Assembly: GCF_013408175.1 (NCBI RefSeq) | Contig: NZ_JACBYW010000003.1 | Location: forward strand, 186,001-250,000 | Source: Actinopolyspora biskrensis | GTDB lineage: Bacteria; Actinomycetota; Actinomycetes; Mycobacteriales; Pseudonocardiaceae | Length of the DNA stretch: 64,000 nucleotides | Direction: 5' to 3' | Shown: positions 57,591 to 64,000 of the stretch, piece by piece | Position numbering within the stretch: the first letter of the stretch is position 1 | How the letters are laid out: every line of letters starts with the position of its first letter | Program-made: the position numbers and the translations under genes | The notes under the pieces: generated by a model | What the model was told of the DNA's origin: nothing | Database searches by the model: none | What the model saw: the letters and a program-made list of their open reading frames with translations, nothing else

Positions 57591-57761
57591 TCAGCGGGTC
57601 TCCTTGTGCGCGCGATGCGCGTTGCAACGCGGGCAGTGCTTCTTCAACGACATCCGGTCCGGGTCGTTGCGCCTGTTCTTCTTGGTGATGTAGTTGCGCT
57701 CCTTGCACTCCTCACACGCAAGAGTGATCTTGGGGCGAACATCGGTGGGCGTCTTAGCCAC
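57591..57761 (-). CDS. rpmG: 50S ribosomal protein L33
   Basis: L33 (56 residues) is a small zinc-ribbon protein near the E site. Two CxxC pairs (CEEC and CPRC) are intact, so it is the zinc-binding form. It starts GTG at 57761 ([20 protein letters not shown]). It lies downstream of tRNA-Met in the usual actinobacterial order. Confidence 0.95.
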   Translation of the reverse strand: MAKTPTDVRPKITLACEECKERNYITKKNRRNDPDRMSLKKHCPRCNAHRAHKETR

Positions 57762-57873
57762 GGGAGACCTCTCTTCTCGTGTCTGGAACCGGGCAATCGC
57801 GTTGTCCGGCGCGCTGTCCGGTTCACTCCACGTGGATACCGCCCCGGGCCGGGCGGCATCGCAGCCGCAGGAG

Positions 57874-57945
57874 TAGCGGTGGCCGGATTCGAACCGGCGA
57901 CACAACGATTATGAGCCGTTTGCTCTGCCCCTGAGCTACACCGCC
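57874..57945 (-). tRNA. metT: tRNA-Met (CAT, elongator)
   Basis: A 72-nt cloverleaf: acceptor GGCGGTG/CACCGCT, anticodon loop CTCATAA, T loop TTCGAAT and discriminator A. It has a G-T first pair and lacks the initiator C1-A72 feature, so it is an elongator tRNA. CCA is not encoded. Confidence 0.96.
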
Positions 57946-58033
57946 TCGCGGACATTCCGCGCGGGTACACAGTGTACCCCTCACAAGACGGCCGCAGCAC
58001 TCAGTGTACCGAGTACCGCGGCCGGCCCTGCAG

Positions 58034-58106
58034 AGCCCCAATACGGACTCGAACCGTAGACCTTCGCCTTACCATGGCGACGCTCTGCCGACTGAGCTAT
58101 TGGGGC
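58034..58106 (-). tRNA. thrT: tRNA-Thr (GGT)
   Basis: A 73-nt cloverleaf with acceptor GCCCCAA/TTGGGGC, anticodon loop ATGGTAA, T loop TTCGAGT and discriminator T. The A at position 32 is uncommon. It lies just before tRNA-Met and is the first gene of the tRNA-rpmG unit. Confidence 0.96.
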
Positions 58107-58128
58107 GTGCCCTTGCGGAGCGATTACT

Positions 58129-58159
58129 ACTCTACACAACATCCACGCACCGTTTTCAA
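58129..58159 (-). promoter_or_regulatory. Candidate promoter for the tRNA-Thr-Met-rpmG unit
   Basis: On the minus strand, -35 TTGAAA (58154-58159) and -10 TAGAGT (58129-58134) are 19 nt apart (or GAAAAC with 17 nt). Transcription would start about 16 nt before the tRNA-Thr 5' end. Confidence 0.5.
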
Positions 58160-58192
58160 CGGGGGTACCCTTCCGCGTATTCCCAGTTCATC

Positions 58193-58208
58193 ACCCCCGA
58201 AGGGGGGT
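58193..58208 (-). terminator. Small hairpin downstream of the EAL gene
   Basis: ACCCCC (58193-58198) and GGGGGT (58203-58208) with a 4-nt loop. It lies 115 nt after the EAL stop and just upstream of the tRNA promoter. A weak terminator candidate. Confidence 0.4.
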
Positions 58209-58322
58209 GTCCACCACGCGGCCCCCTCTCCACCGCCCCCGGAAGCCCCCGGCGAACAGACTTCGCTCACAGCGCTTTCCGGTCGAGCCGTCGGCGCGGC
58301 AGGGAAGAACGGAAAGCACCGG

Positions 58323-60983
58323 TCAGTTCACCCGGAGGACCGTCTCCCCGGGGACGGCGCCGCACTCGTCCGGAGTCACCTTGCTCGTGCGCGCCCACAG
58401 CCACGCCTCGAACCGTTCCTCGGACAGGGGACGCGAGATCAGGTAACCCTGCGCGGTGTCACAGTCCATCCGCACGAGCTGGTCCCGCGCGGCATCGTCC
58501 TCGACCCCCTCGGCCACCACGCTCAGCTCCAGGGAGTGCCCGAGCTCGACGATCGAGCGCACCACGGCCATGTCGCTGAGGTCGGTCCCCATGCCGAGCA
58601 CGAAGCTCTTGTCGATCTTGACCTCGTCTATGGGCAGTTGCCGCAGGTAGGCCAGCGAGGAGTAGCCGGTGCCGAAGTCGTCCACCGCGAGCACGACCCC
58701 GAGCGCACGGAGCCTGCGCAGAACCGGCAGCGAGCGGTCCGGGTCGGCCATGACGCTCGACTCGGTGAGCTCGAAGGTCAGCAGCCCGGGGGGCACCTCG
58801 TAGCGGTCGAAGGCTTCGCTCACCCGATCGGGGAAGGTCTCGTCGGCCAGATTGCGGACCGACAGGTTCACCGAGACCGAGAGGCGCAGCCCACGGTCCA
58901 GCCAGTTCCTGATGCGGCCGAGCGCACGCTCCAGCACGAAAGAAGTAAGAGCATCCACCAATCCGGTGGCTTCCACCACGGGAACGAACTCGTCCGGGGA
59001 AAGCCGCCCGTACTCCGGATGGGACCAGCGGACCAGCGCCTCGGACCCGACCACGTTCCTGCTCGGCAACGCGACCTTGGGCTGGTAGTGCACCTCTATC
59101 TGCCCGCACTCCAGCGCCTGCCGGAACTGGGTCACCAGCTGGAAGCGCCGCAGGAATATCTGCCCCATGCTCGGGACGTAGCCGCGCACCCCGTCCTCGC
59201 CGTTGCGGGCCGCCCTGACGGCCACGTCGGCGCGCTGCAGCAGCACGTCCACATCGCCGGCCGAGTCCTCCTCGGCGGGAACCGAGGAGACGTAGCCCGC
59301 CACGGCGGTCGCCTCCACGACCAACCGGTCCAGCGGGTAGGGCTCGGCGATGATCTCGCGCAGGGCGGTCGCGATCTCCGCCGCCTGCGTCTCCGTGTGC
59401 CCGTGCAGCAGCACCGCGAACGAGTTGGCCTCCAGCCGCGCGACGGGAACGTGCGAGCCGAGGTACTCGCGCATCCTCCTGCCCGCCGCGACGATCATCC
59501 GGTCGCCCCAGGCGTAGCCGAGGGCCTCGCTGACCGTGGTGAGCAGTTCGAGGTCGACGCGCAACACCACGGCCGCGTCCTCGTGCAGCGCCTCCGCGGT
59601 CATCTCCCTGAAGCCGGTCCTGTTGAGCAGCCCCGTCAACGGATCGTGGTAGGCGTCGTGCCGCAGCCTGGCCAGCAGCCTGCGGTTGTCCATCGCGGTC
59701 GCCAGATGGCTGGCCAGGGTGTGCAGCAGCCGGACGTCCGCCCGCCCGAAACCGCGCCAGCGACTCACCCTGTCGTGCACCTCGATGGCCCCGAGCAGCT
59801 GGTTGGTCCCGCGCAGCGGGACCACCAGGGCCTCGTGGGCGCCTCTGTCGCGCAACGACCGGCGGATCTCCTCGGGGGCGTCGAGCAACCGGAACGAGCG
59901 GACGTGCGTCCCGGGAAGCTGAAGCAGCGGGCACTCCCGCAGCAGGGCGGCACCGTCGTCGGTCGTCTCCTCCGGTTGAGCGGTCCCGGAGACCAGGGTG
60001 CTCACCTCACCGCGCGGATCCAGTGAGAGCCGCAGCACCACACGGGTGGCGTTCAACTGCTCGCGGATGCGCTCGGCCACGGGCTCCCACTCCTCGACCG
60101 AGACCTGCTCCCCGATGGCGCTGACGGCCGGAGTGCCCGAATCGGACAGTGCGCGGGCCGCGTGCTGCCCGGAGCGGGCCACGCGCAGGCTCACGTCGCT
60201 GAGCGCCTCCAGGTCCCGCTGTTCCCGCAGCAGACCGGAGTACGCCCGGTACAGCGCGAGCACCCCGACCGCCAGCACGGTGACCAGCGCCCACCCCCAG
60301 CGGGTGTTGGTCGCGAGTTCGTACCCGACGAGGCCGATCGAGGTGTTGAGCAGCCCCACCACGAAGGTGCGACCGCCGAGCAGCAATCCGGCCGAGGCCC
60401 GCATCCCGTTCCCCAGCGCGTGCAGGGCGGCCACCGCGCAGCCGCAGCTGATCAGCGAGGAGCTGACCGCACCCACTCCGGCGCAGAACCACAGGGGCAC
60501 GGCCGAGCCGAACAGGTCGTGGCAACCGGCGGCCACCAGGAAGGGAACGGCGATCTCCCAGCACAGCACGCCCGCGTTGTAGGAGACGTGGGTGGCGGCC
60601 CGCTTGCCGACCTGGGCCGCGAGCCCCGCCACGAGATTGGCGGCCAGCACCACCTCGAAGGGCGCCGTCAGCAGCCCCAACAGCAGCGGGATCTCGGTGA
60701 ACGAGATCGTCCAGCCCACCCGCTTGGCGTCCACGTCTATCGTGAGCTGCTCGACGAGCAGAAAACCCGCCGCCAGCAACGGACCGATGACCAGCAGGTC
60801 CGGGTCGTAGTGGAAGGGCAGCGCCCACGCCGCGACCACGGCGACGAGGACTCCGGTGAGCAGAACGGCCAGCGAGAAACCGTTGAAGATGCGGCGTCGC
60901 CGCGGGGACACTTCCGAGCGCACCGGAGGACGCGGGACCTCGGTGTCCACTGTCGCTCCCGAAGAGCGGTGATGCTCGATCAT
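58323..60983 (-). CDS. Membrane-anchored GAF-GGDEF-EAL protein; c-di-GMP phosphodiesterase with degenerate GGDEF
   Basis: This 886-residue protein has about seven membrane helices (residues 30-265), a GAF-like domain (about 300-435), a GGDEF domain (about 440-600) and an EAL domain (about 620-870). The GGDEF active site reads ARLEANSFAVLL, where cyclases have GGDEF, so it should not make c-di-GMP. The EAL side is intact: EALVRW, SVNLSVRNL, ELTESSV, DDFGTGYSSL, VKIDKSFV, AEGVED and QGYLISRPL. It therefore probably degrades c-di-GMP. The ATG at 60983 has GGGAGGGG before it; a TTG 18 nt upstream is less likely. Confidence 0.9.
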   Translation of the reverse strand: MIEHHRSSGATVDTEVPRPPVRSEVSPRRRRIFNGFSLAVLLTGVLVAVVAAWALPFHYDPDLLVIGPLLAAGFLLVEQLTIDVDAKRVGWTISFTEIPLLLGLLTAPFEVVLAANLVAGLAAQVGKRAATHVSYNAGVLCWEIAVPFLVAAGCHDLFGSAVPLWFCAGVGAVSSSLISCGCAVAALHALGNGMRASAGLLLGGRTFVVGLLNTSIGLVGYELATNTRWGWALVTVLAVGVLALYRAYSGLLREQRDLEALSDVSLRVARSGQHAARALSDSGTPAVSAIGEQVSVEEWEPVAERIREQLNATRVVLRLSLDPRGEVSTLVSGTAQPEETTDDGAALLRECPLLQLPGTHVRSFRLLDAPEEIRRSLRDRGAHEALVVPLRGTNQLLGAIEVHDRVSRWRGFGRADVRLLHTLASHLATAMDNRRLLARLRHDAYHDPLTGLLNRTGFREMTAEALHEDAAVVLRVDLELLTTVSEALGYAWGDRMIVAAGRRMREYLGSHVPVARLEANSFAVLLHGHTETQAAEIATALREIIAEPYPLDRLVVEATAVAGYVSSVPAEEDSAGDVDVLLQRADVAVRAARNGEDGVRGYVPSMGQIFLRRFQLVTQFRQALECGQIEVHYQPKVALPSRNVVGSEALVRWSHPEYGRLSPDEFVPVVEATGLVDALTSFVLERALGRIRNWLDRGLRLSVSVNLSVRNLADETFPDRVSEAFDRYEVPPGLLTFELTESSVMADPDRSLPVLRRLRALGVVLAVDDFGTGYSSLAYLRQLPIDEVKIDKSFVLGMGTDLSDMAVVRSIVELGHSLELSVVAEGVEDDAARDQLVRMDCDTAQGYLISRPLSEERFEAWLWARTSKVTPDECGAVPGETVLRVN

Positions 60984-61001
60984 CCACGCCCCTCCCACCA
61001 A

Positions 61002-61301
61002 GCGACCCGACGAGTCGCGCTACTCAGCGTCGATCGTGACGCACGACCACACTGGTTGACCAGCTTCGGATTGGTGCCATCGTGGACGACACTCCGGGCA
61101 GATTACTAGAGGTGACCACTCGCCGTGCTCAAACCTCGCTGCCCGTGCCCGACCACGGGAAAAGGTTTTCGCACGAATACACCACGGAACCGAAACAGGA
61201 ACGGATAACGCAGAGCAACCACCGGCCACTGTGAACATTGCCGCAACAACCCGAGAGGGCGAGCACGGTACGTGTCAGGGGAACACTTCCCGTGATCGTG
61301 G
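61002..61301. other. Spacer between EAL and hydrolase-fold genes
   Basis: This 300-nt spacer should carry the EAL promoter. A candidate on the minus strand is TTGAGC (61127-61132) with AGTAAT (61102-61107), 19 nt apart. No riboswitch or gene is seen. Confidence 0.45.
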
Positions 61302-62285
61302 TCAGTGCGGAACCCGGAACTCCTCGAGGAAGTCGCGCACGGAGCGGTCCAGTTCGGCCAGTCCCGCCTCCTCGCTCGGCAGGTGACCGGAACGCACCAG
61401 CGAGACCGCTCTCTTCGGAGCCGCCAGTCTTTCGAAGAAGCGCTCCGAATGGGTTCCCGGGGTCCAGCGGTCCTCCTCGGGACGCACCAGCAGCACCGGA
61501 GGTCCGGTGAACCGTTCGGGAACGACCGCGGGACGCAGCCGCAGATAGGAGCGGAACAGCTCCAGCGGGATCCTGCGCGCACCACCCAGCTCGTCGGCGG
61601 CGAAGGCGGCGGCGAAGCGCGCGTGGTTGGAGACCGCGGTGACGTCGAGCAACCACCGCAGCGGGACTTCGTGCACCGGAGGAACGAGCGGAACCCCGGC
61701 GAACACCCCGGACAGCAGCCCGGCCCCGGGATTGGCCGCCAGCCCGTCACGCACCCCCGCCACCCTCGGGTCGGCCAGCCCGGTGACGAGCAGGGCGGCG
61801 ACCCGGCCGGGAACGCGGGCGGCGACCTGATAGGCCAGCCAACCACCCGTCCCCACTCCGAACAGGACGATCGGCCTGTGGTCGCGAGCCCGCTCGGCGG
61901 CCAGCAGGTCGATCACGAAATCCACCCACTGCCGGTAGCCGACCACGGACCCGGCCGAGCTCAACCCGTGCCCGGGAAGGTCCGGAGCCAGGTACTCCAG
62001 GTCCGCCAGCGCGGGCAACCTGGAGTAGGAAGCCAGCATCCTCCCGTAACCACCGATACCGTGCAGCACCAGGAGCTTGCCGGGTGCACCGTCCCTGCGG
62101 ACGACGTCCAGGTGCACGGGAGCCCCCCGCCAGGACCACCACCGTTCCTCCGGGGCGTTGTCCGGGGAGACCCGCAGGCCTCCCGGGAAGAACTCCTGAT
62201 AGCGCGTCCAGTGCGAACGCTGCTCGTAGCTGGGTGCGGCCCCGGGGCCGCGAACGGGAGATGTTGACCGCGAACCGGAAGACAC
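61302..62285 (-). CDS. Alpha/beta-hydrolase-fold protein lacking the Ser nucleophile
   Basis: This 327-residue protein has the alpha/beta-hydrolase fold: the oxyanion motif LHGIGGYGRM, a DLPGHGLS loop and a His in RSGHLPSEE. The nucleophile elbow, normally GxSxG, reads GVGTGG, with Gly in place of Ser. It may be inactive or use another mechanism. Start is uncertain: GTG at 62285 leaves only 28 nt to the divergent PPOX gene, while ATGs at 62315 and 62321 would overlap that gene's start. The N-terminal 20 residues are not conserved-looking. Confidence 0.8.
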   Translation of the reverse strand: MSSGSRSTSPVRGPGAAPSYEQRSHWTRYQEFFPGGLRVSPDNAPEERWWSWRGAPVHLDVVRRDGAPGKLLVLHGIGGYGRMLASYSRLPALADLEYLAPDLPGHGLSSAGSVVGYRQWVDFVIDLLAAERARDHRPIVLFGVGTGGWLAYQVAARVPGRVAALLVTGLADPRVAGVRDGLAANPGAGLLSGVFAGVPLVPPVHEVPLRWLLDVTAVSNHARFAAAFAADELGGARRIPLELFRSYLRLRPAVVPERFTGPPVLLVRPEEDRWTPGTHSERFFERLAAPKRAVSLVRSGHLPSEEAGLAELDRSVRDFLEEFRVPH

Positions 62286-62313
62286 ATTACGAACATACGG
62301 AGCGAATCGCCAC

Positions 62314-62736
62314 ATGCGCATCGACCGACAGCAGGCAACGGGCCTGCTCGAGCGGGCCCGGGTCGCGCGGTTGGCCACGGTGGGCCACGACGCGCAGCCC
62401 CATCTGGTTCCGGTGACCTTCGCCGTGGACCGCGGAGCCGATCGGATCGTCACCGCGGTGGACCACAAGCCCAAGACCACCACCTCGCTGCGCAGGCTGC
62501 GCAACATCGAGCAGAACCCGCGGGTGTCGGTGCTCGCCGACCACTACGAGGAGGACTGGGGAGCGCTGTGGTGGGTACGCGCCGACGGCGTGGCCGAGGT
62601 GGCCCCCGCCGAACAACACCCGGAGCTCGTGCGGGCGCTGACCGCCAAGTACGAGCAGTACGCCGACCACCCGCCGCGGGCGAGCGTGATCGTGATCGGG
62701 GTGAGGCGGATCACCGGGTGGTCGGCCGGCGAGTGA
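62314..62736 (+). CDS. PPOX-class F420-dependent oxidoreductase-like protein
   Basis: This 140-residue protein is a split-barrel flavin/F420-binding protein similar to the Rv1155 type in mycobacteria. Visible signs are RLATVGHDAQPHLVPVTFAV and DHKPKTTTSLRRLRNIEQNP, then a WWVRADG strand. The ATG seems leaderless. It is divergent from the hydrolase-fold gene and shares a very short promoter region with it. The substrate is unknown. Confidence 0.87.
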   Translation: MRIDRQQATGLLERARVARLATVGHDAQPHLVPVTFAVDRGADRIVTAVDHKPKTTTSLRRLRNIEQNPRVSVLADHYEEDWGALWWVRADGVAEVAPAEQHPELVRALTAKYEQYADHPPRASVIVIGVRRITGWSAGE

Positions 62737-62768
62737 ACCGACCGCGAAGAACCACCCCGAACGAGAGA

Positions 62769-62815
62769 GCGCCCCGCGCTCGACCGGCCTGGGGGTCACC
62801 GGGAGCGCGGGGCGC
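62769..62815 (+). terminator. PPOX gene terminator
   Basis: A perfect 13-bp inverted repeat (62769-62781 with 62803-62815, GCGCCCCGCGCTC / GAGCGCGGGGCGC) lies 33 nt past the PPOX stop. Confidence 0.65.
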
Positions 62816-62874
62816 GCCATCGACACTACGGACGGAGTGGAGCCGCTGTCGAGTCCTTCGGAGCATGCCGACGC

Positions 62875-63138
62875 TCACTTTTCCGATTCCGAGCCGTTCC
62901 CCCTCGGACGCAGCCGGATCGGTCGTTCCGCCGGGTCGTCCCCCACGCCCTCCCCGGCGTGCCTGTCGTCCTCCTTGGCGACGGCGACCCACTCGGCCCG
63001 CTCCAGCCGGTACTTGCCGCCCGCCTCGAACAGGCCGTCCACCCCGGTCACCGCATCTCCCCGGTTCTCGGCGCGGCGCGTTCGGGTCTCCCTGCGTGCT
63101 TGTCTGCGTCTGGCACGTTCGACGCGGTCGATGCTCAC
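62875..63138 (-). CDS. Small hypothetical protein
   Basis: An 87-residue frame with a very basic N-terminal third (RVERARRRQARRETRTRR) and a central segment VDGLFEAGGKYRLERAEWVA, then a charged tail. It begins with GTG at 63138 without a clear ribosome site. The central segment looks conserved in character but I do not recognise it. Confidence 0.5.
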   Translation of the reverse strand: MSIDRVERARRRQARRETRTRRAENRGDAVTGVDGLFEAGGKYRLERAEWVAVAKEDDRHAGEGVGDDPAERPIRLRPRGNGSESEK

Positions 63139-63321
63139 CGCGCCATTCTAGGCACCGGAACGCCCTGTGGAACACGAAGCGGTGAGTCCGGTGCGCACCC
63201 ACGGAGAAACCGGTGAGAAACATCACCGCCACACCTTCGGGGTTCCCTCCTGCCAAGTCGGCGGCCGAAGCGATGCTCCCGGCGCCGAACGGCCACGCCG
63301 TCCCCCGGCGCTGCCGCGGGA

Positions 63322-63341
63322 GGTTCCGCCGAGCAACCACC
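63322..63341. repeat. Interspersed 20-bp repeat, copy C
   Basis: GGTTCCGCCGAGCAACCACC, identical to copy A at 31261-31280. It lies between a minus-strand and a plus-strand small gene, in their shared upstream region. Confidence 0.7.
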
Positions 63342-63414
63342 CGCGACGGGGGAGGACCGAACTCTTCGGTCCCGCCGGTTCGACCGCCCCGCCCCGACTT
63401 CGTAGGGTTTCGGT

Positions 63415-63759
63415 GTGCAGCAGGATCCGTATCAGGTGCGGGTGTCGACCGACCGGCTCTCCCCGTTGGAGCGGGCGATGGACGTGGTCGACCGGCACGC
63501 CGAACTCAACCACCGCTACCGCAAACTCATCCACGACTCACGGGAGATGCTCGCGGCCCCCGACGTCCGGCTGACGCAGGCACGGGGCATGGGCAAGAAG
63601 CTCATGGTGCTCGTGCGCGCGGCGGGCGAGGGTTTCCGCGAGGCGCTGCCAGCCGAGCAACGTGCGGAGCTGGACGCCGGGCTGACGCAGGCCGACGACC
63701 TCGTCTACGGCGACACCTCGGAACGCGACACCTCGGAACGCGACACCTCGGGGCGGTGA
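63415..63759 (+). CDS. Small hypothetical helical protein with C-terminal tandem repeats
   Basis: A 114-residue frame starts with GTG at 63415. It is mostly helical and charged (RLSPLERAMDVVDRHAELNH) and ends in repeats of RDTSE. There is no membrane segment. Its stop overlaps a possible next gene (GTGA). I do not recognise it. Confidence 0.6.
   Translation: MQQDPYQVRVSTDRLSPLERAMDVVDRHAELNHRYRKLIHDSREMLAAPDVRLTQARGMGKKLMVLVRAAGEGFREALPAEQRAELDAGLTQADDLVYGDTSERDTSERDTSGR
63711..63753 (+). repeat. 15-bp tandem repeat within 63415-63759
   Basis: CGACACCTCGGAACG is repeated twice perfectly (63711-63725, 63726-63740), followed by a partial third unit. It encodes GDTSERDTSERDTSG. Being in frame, copy number can vary without breaking the gene. 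Confidence 0.85.
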
Positions 63760-64000
63760 CCACGTCCTCCGAACCGGCCCGGTCACCGGAGCGCTCCTCC
63801 GGCCCGGGCACGGCGGGAGCGGCCGAGCGCGCGGCGGGGCCCTTCCGCGAAGCCGCGGCGGTTCGACGCGGACGGCGCCGGGGGCTCGCCACCGGCACCT
63901 CCCGCGCCAAGGCCCCCGCGCGGAACGGTCCGCCAGGTCGGGGCTCGGACGCCCGGACACGGTGCTCCACCCGCCACTCGGAACCACCGGGCCCGGCCGC
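63756..64000 (+). CDS. Possible partial gene at the window end
   Basis: A frame starts with GTG at 63756, overlapping the previous stop (GTGA), and stays open for 81 codons to the edge. Third positions are largely G/C. The product would be Arg/Pro/Gly-rich with no motif visible. It could be real or a chance frame in G/C-rich DNA. Confidence 0.3.
   Translation, partial: MTTSSEPARSPERSSGPGTAGAAERAAGPFREAAAVRRGRRRGLATGTSRAKAPARNGPPGRGSDARTRCSTRHSEPPGPA

Overview
The window is from a high-GC actinobacterium, most likely of the order Pseudonocardiales (an Actinopolyspora- or Saccharopolyspora-like organism). The evidence is the strong G/C bias at third codon positions, the frequent GTG and TTG starts, an rpoB that starts with TTG at the mycobacterial position, hadA-hadB next to rpmG, an F420-type PPOX protein, and a complete mce operon with its MceG ATPase between rplL and rpoB. 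The taxon is an inference; no rRNA gene is present to confirm it.

Layout. 1-11029 (minus strand) holds the start of the spc operon (rplX, rplN), the S10 operon (rpsJ to rpsQ) and the str operon (rpsL, rpsG, fusA, tuf). 11530-18576 is an accessory block: a very long protein with two degenerate ADP-ribosylglycohydrolase (ARH) domains, a divergent AhpD-like/MocR pair and a small conserved protein. 18751-26237 is rpoC and rpoB. 26920-31153 (plus strand) is a two-gene unit: a TPR-CHAT protein lacking the usual catalytic His, followed by an ARH with all its motifs. 31308-42911 (minus) is a ten-gene mce lipid-import operon with overlapping genes. 42945-47741 holds three palindromes upstream of mceG, a plus-strand three-gene cassette of unknown function, and small hypothetical, Mut7-C and STAS genes. 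48233-54761 is rplL, rplJ, rplA, rplK, nusG, secE and tRNA-Trp, interrupted by a membrane protein and an acidic paralogue pair with a decayed third copy. 54969-58106 is aspC, hadB, hadA, rpmG, tRNA-Met and tRNA-Thr. 58323-64000 holds an EAL-type c-di-GMP protein, a hydrolase-fold protein without its Ser nucleophile, a PPOX protein and small unknown genes.

How it works together. Most of the window builds the translation and transcription machinery. Terminators and leaders mark the transcription units: a hairpin between rpsQ and rplN, an attenuated L10 leader, strong hairpins after tuf, rpoC, rplL and rplA, and good promoter candidates for rpsL, rpoB and the tRNAs. Accessory genes sit in the gaps between these operons. 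Several of them are enzyme folds with altered catalytic residues (ARH x2, CHAT, alpha/beta hydrolase, GGDEF). The best candidates for something undescribed are the CHAT-ARH gene pair with the distant double pseudo-ARH, and the three-gene cassette at 43961-45782.
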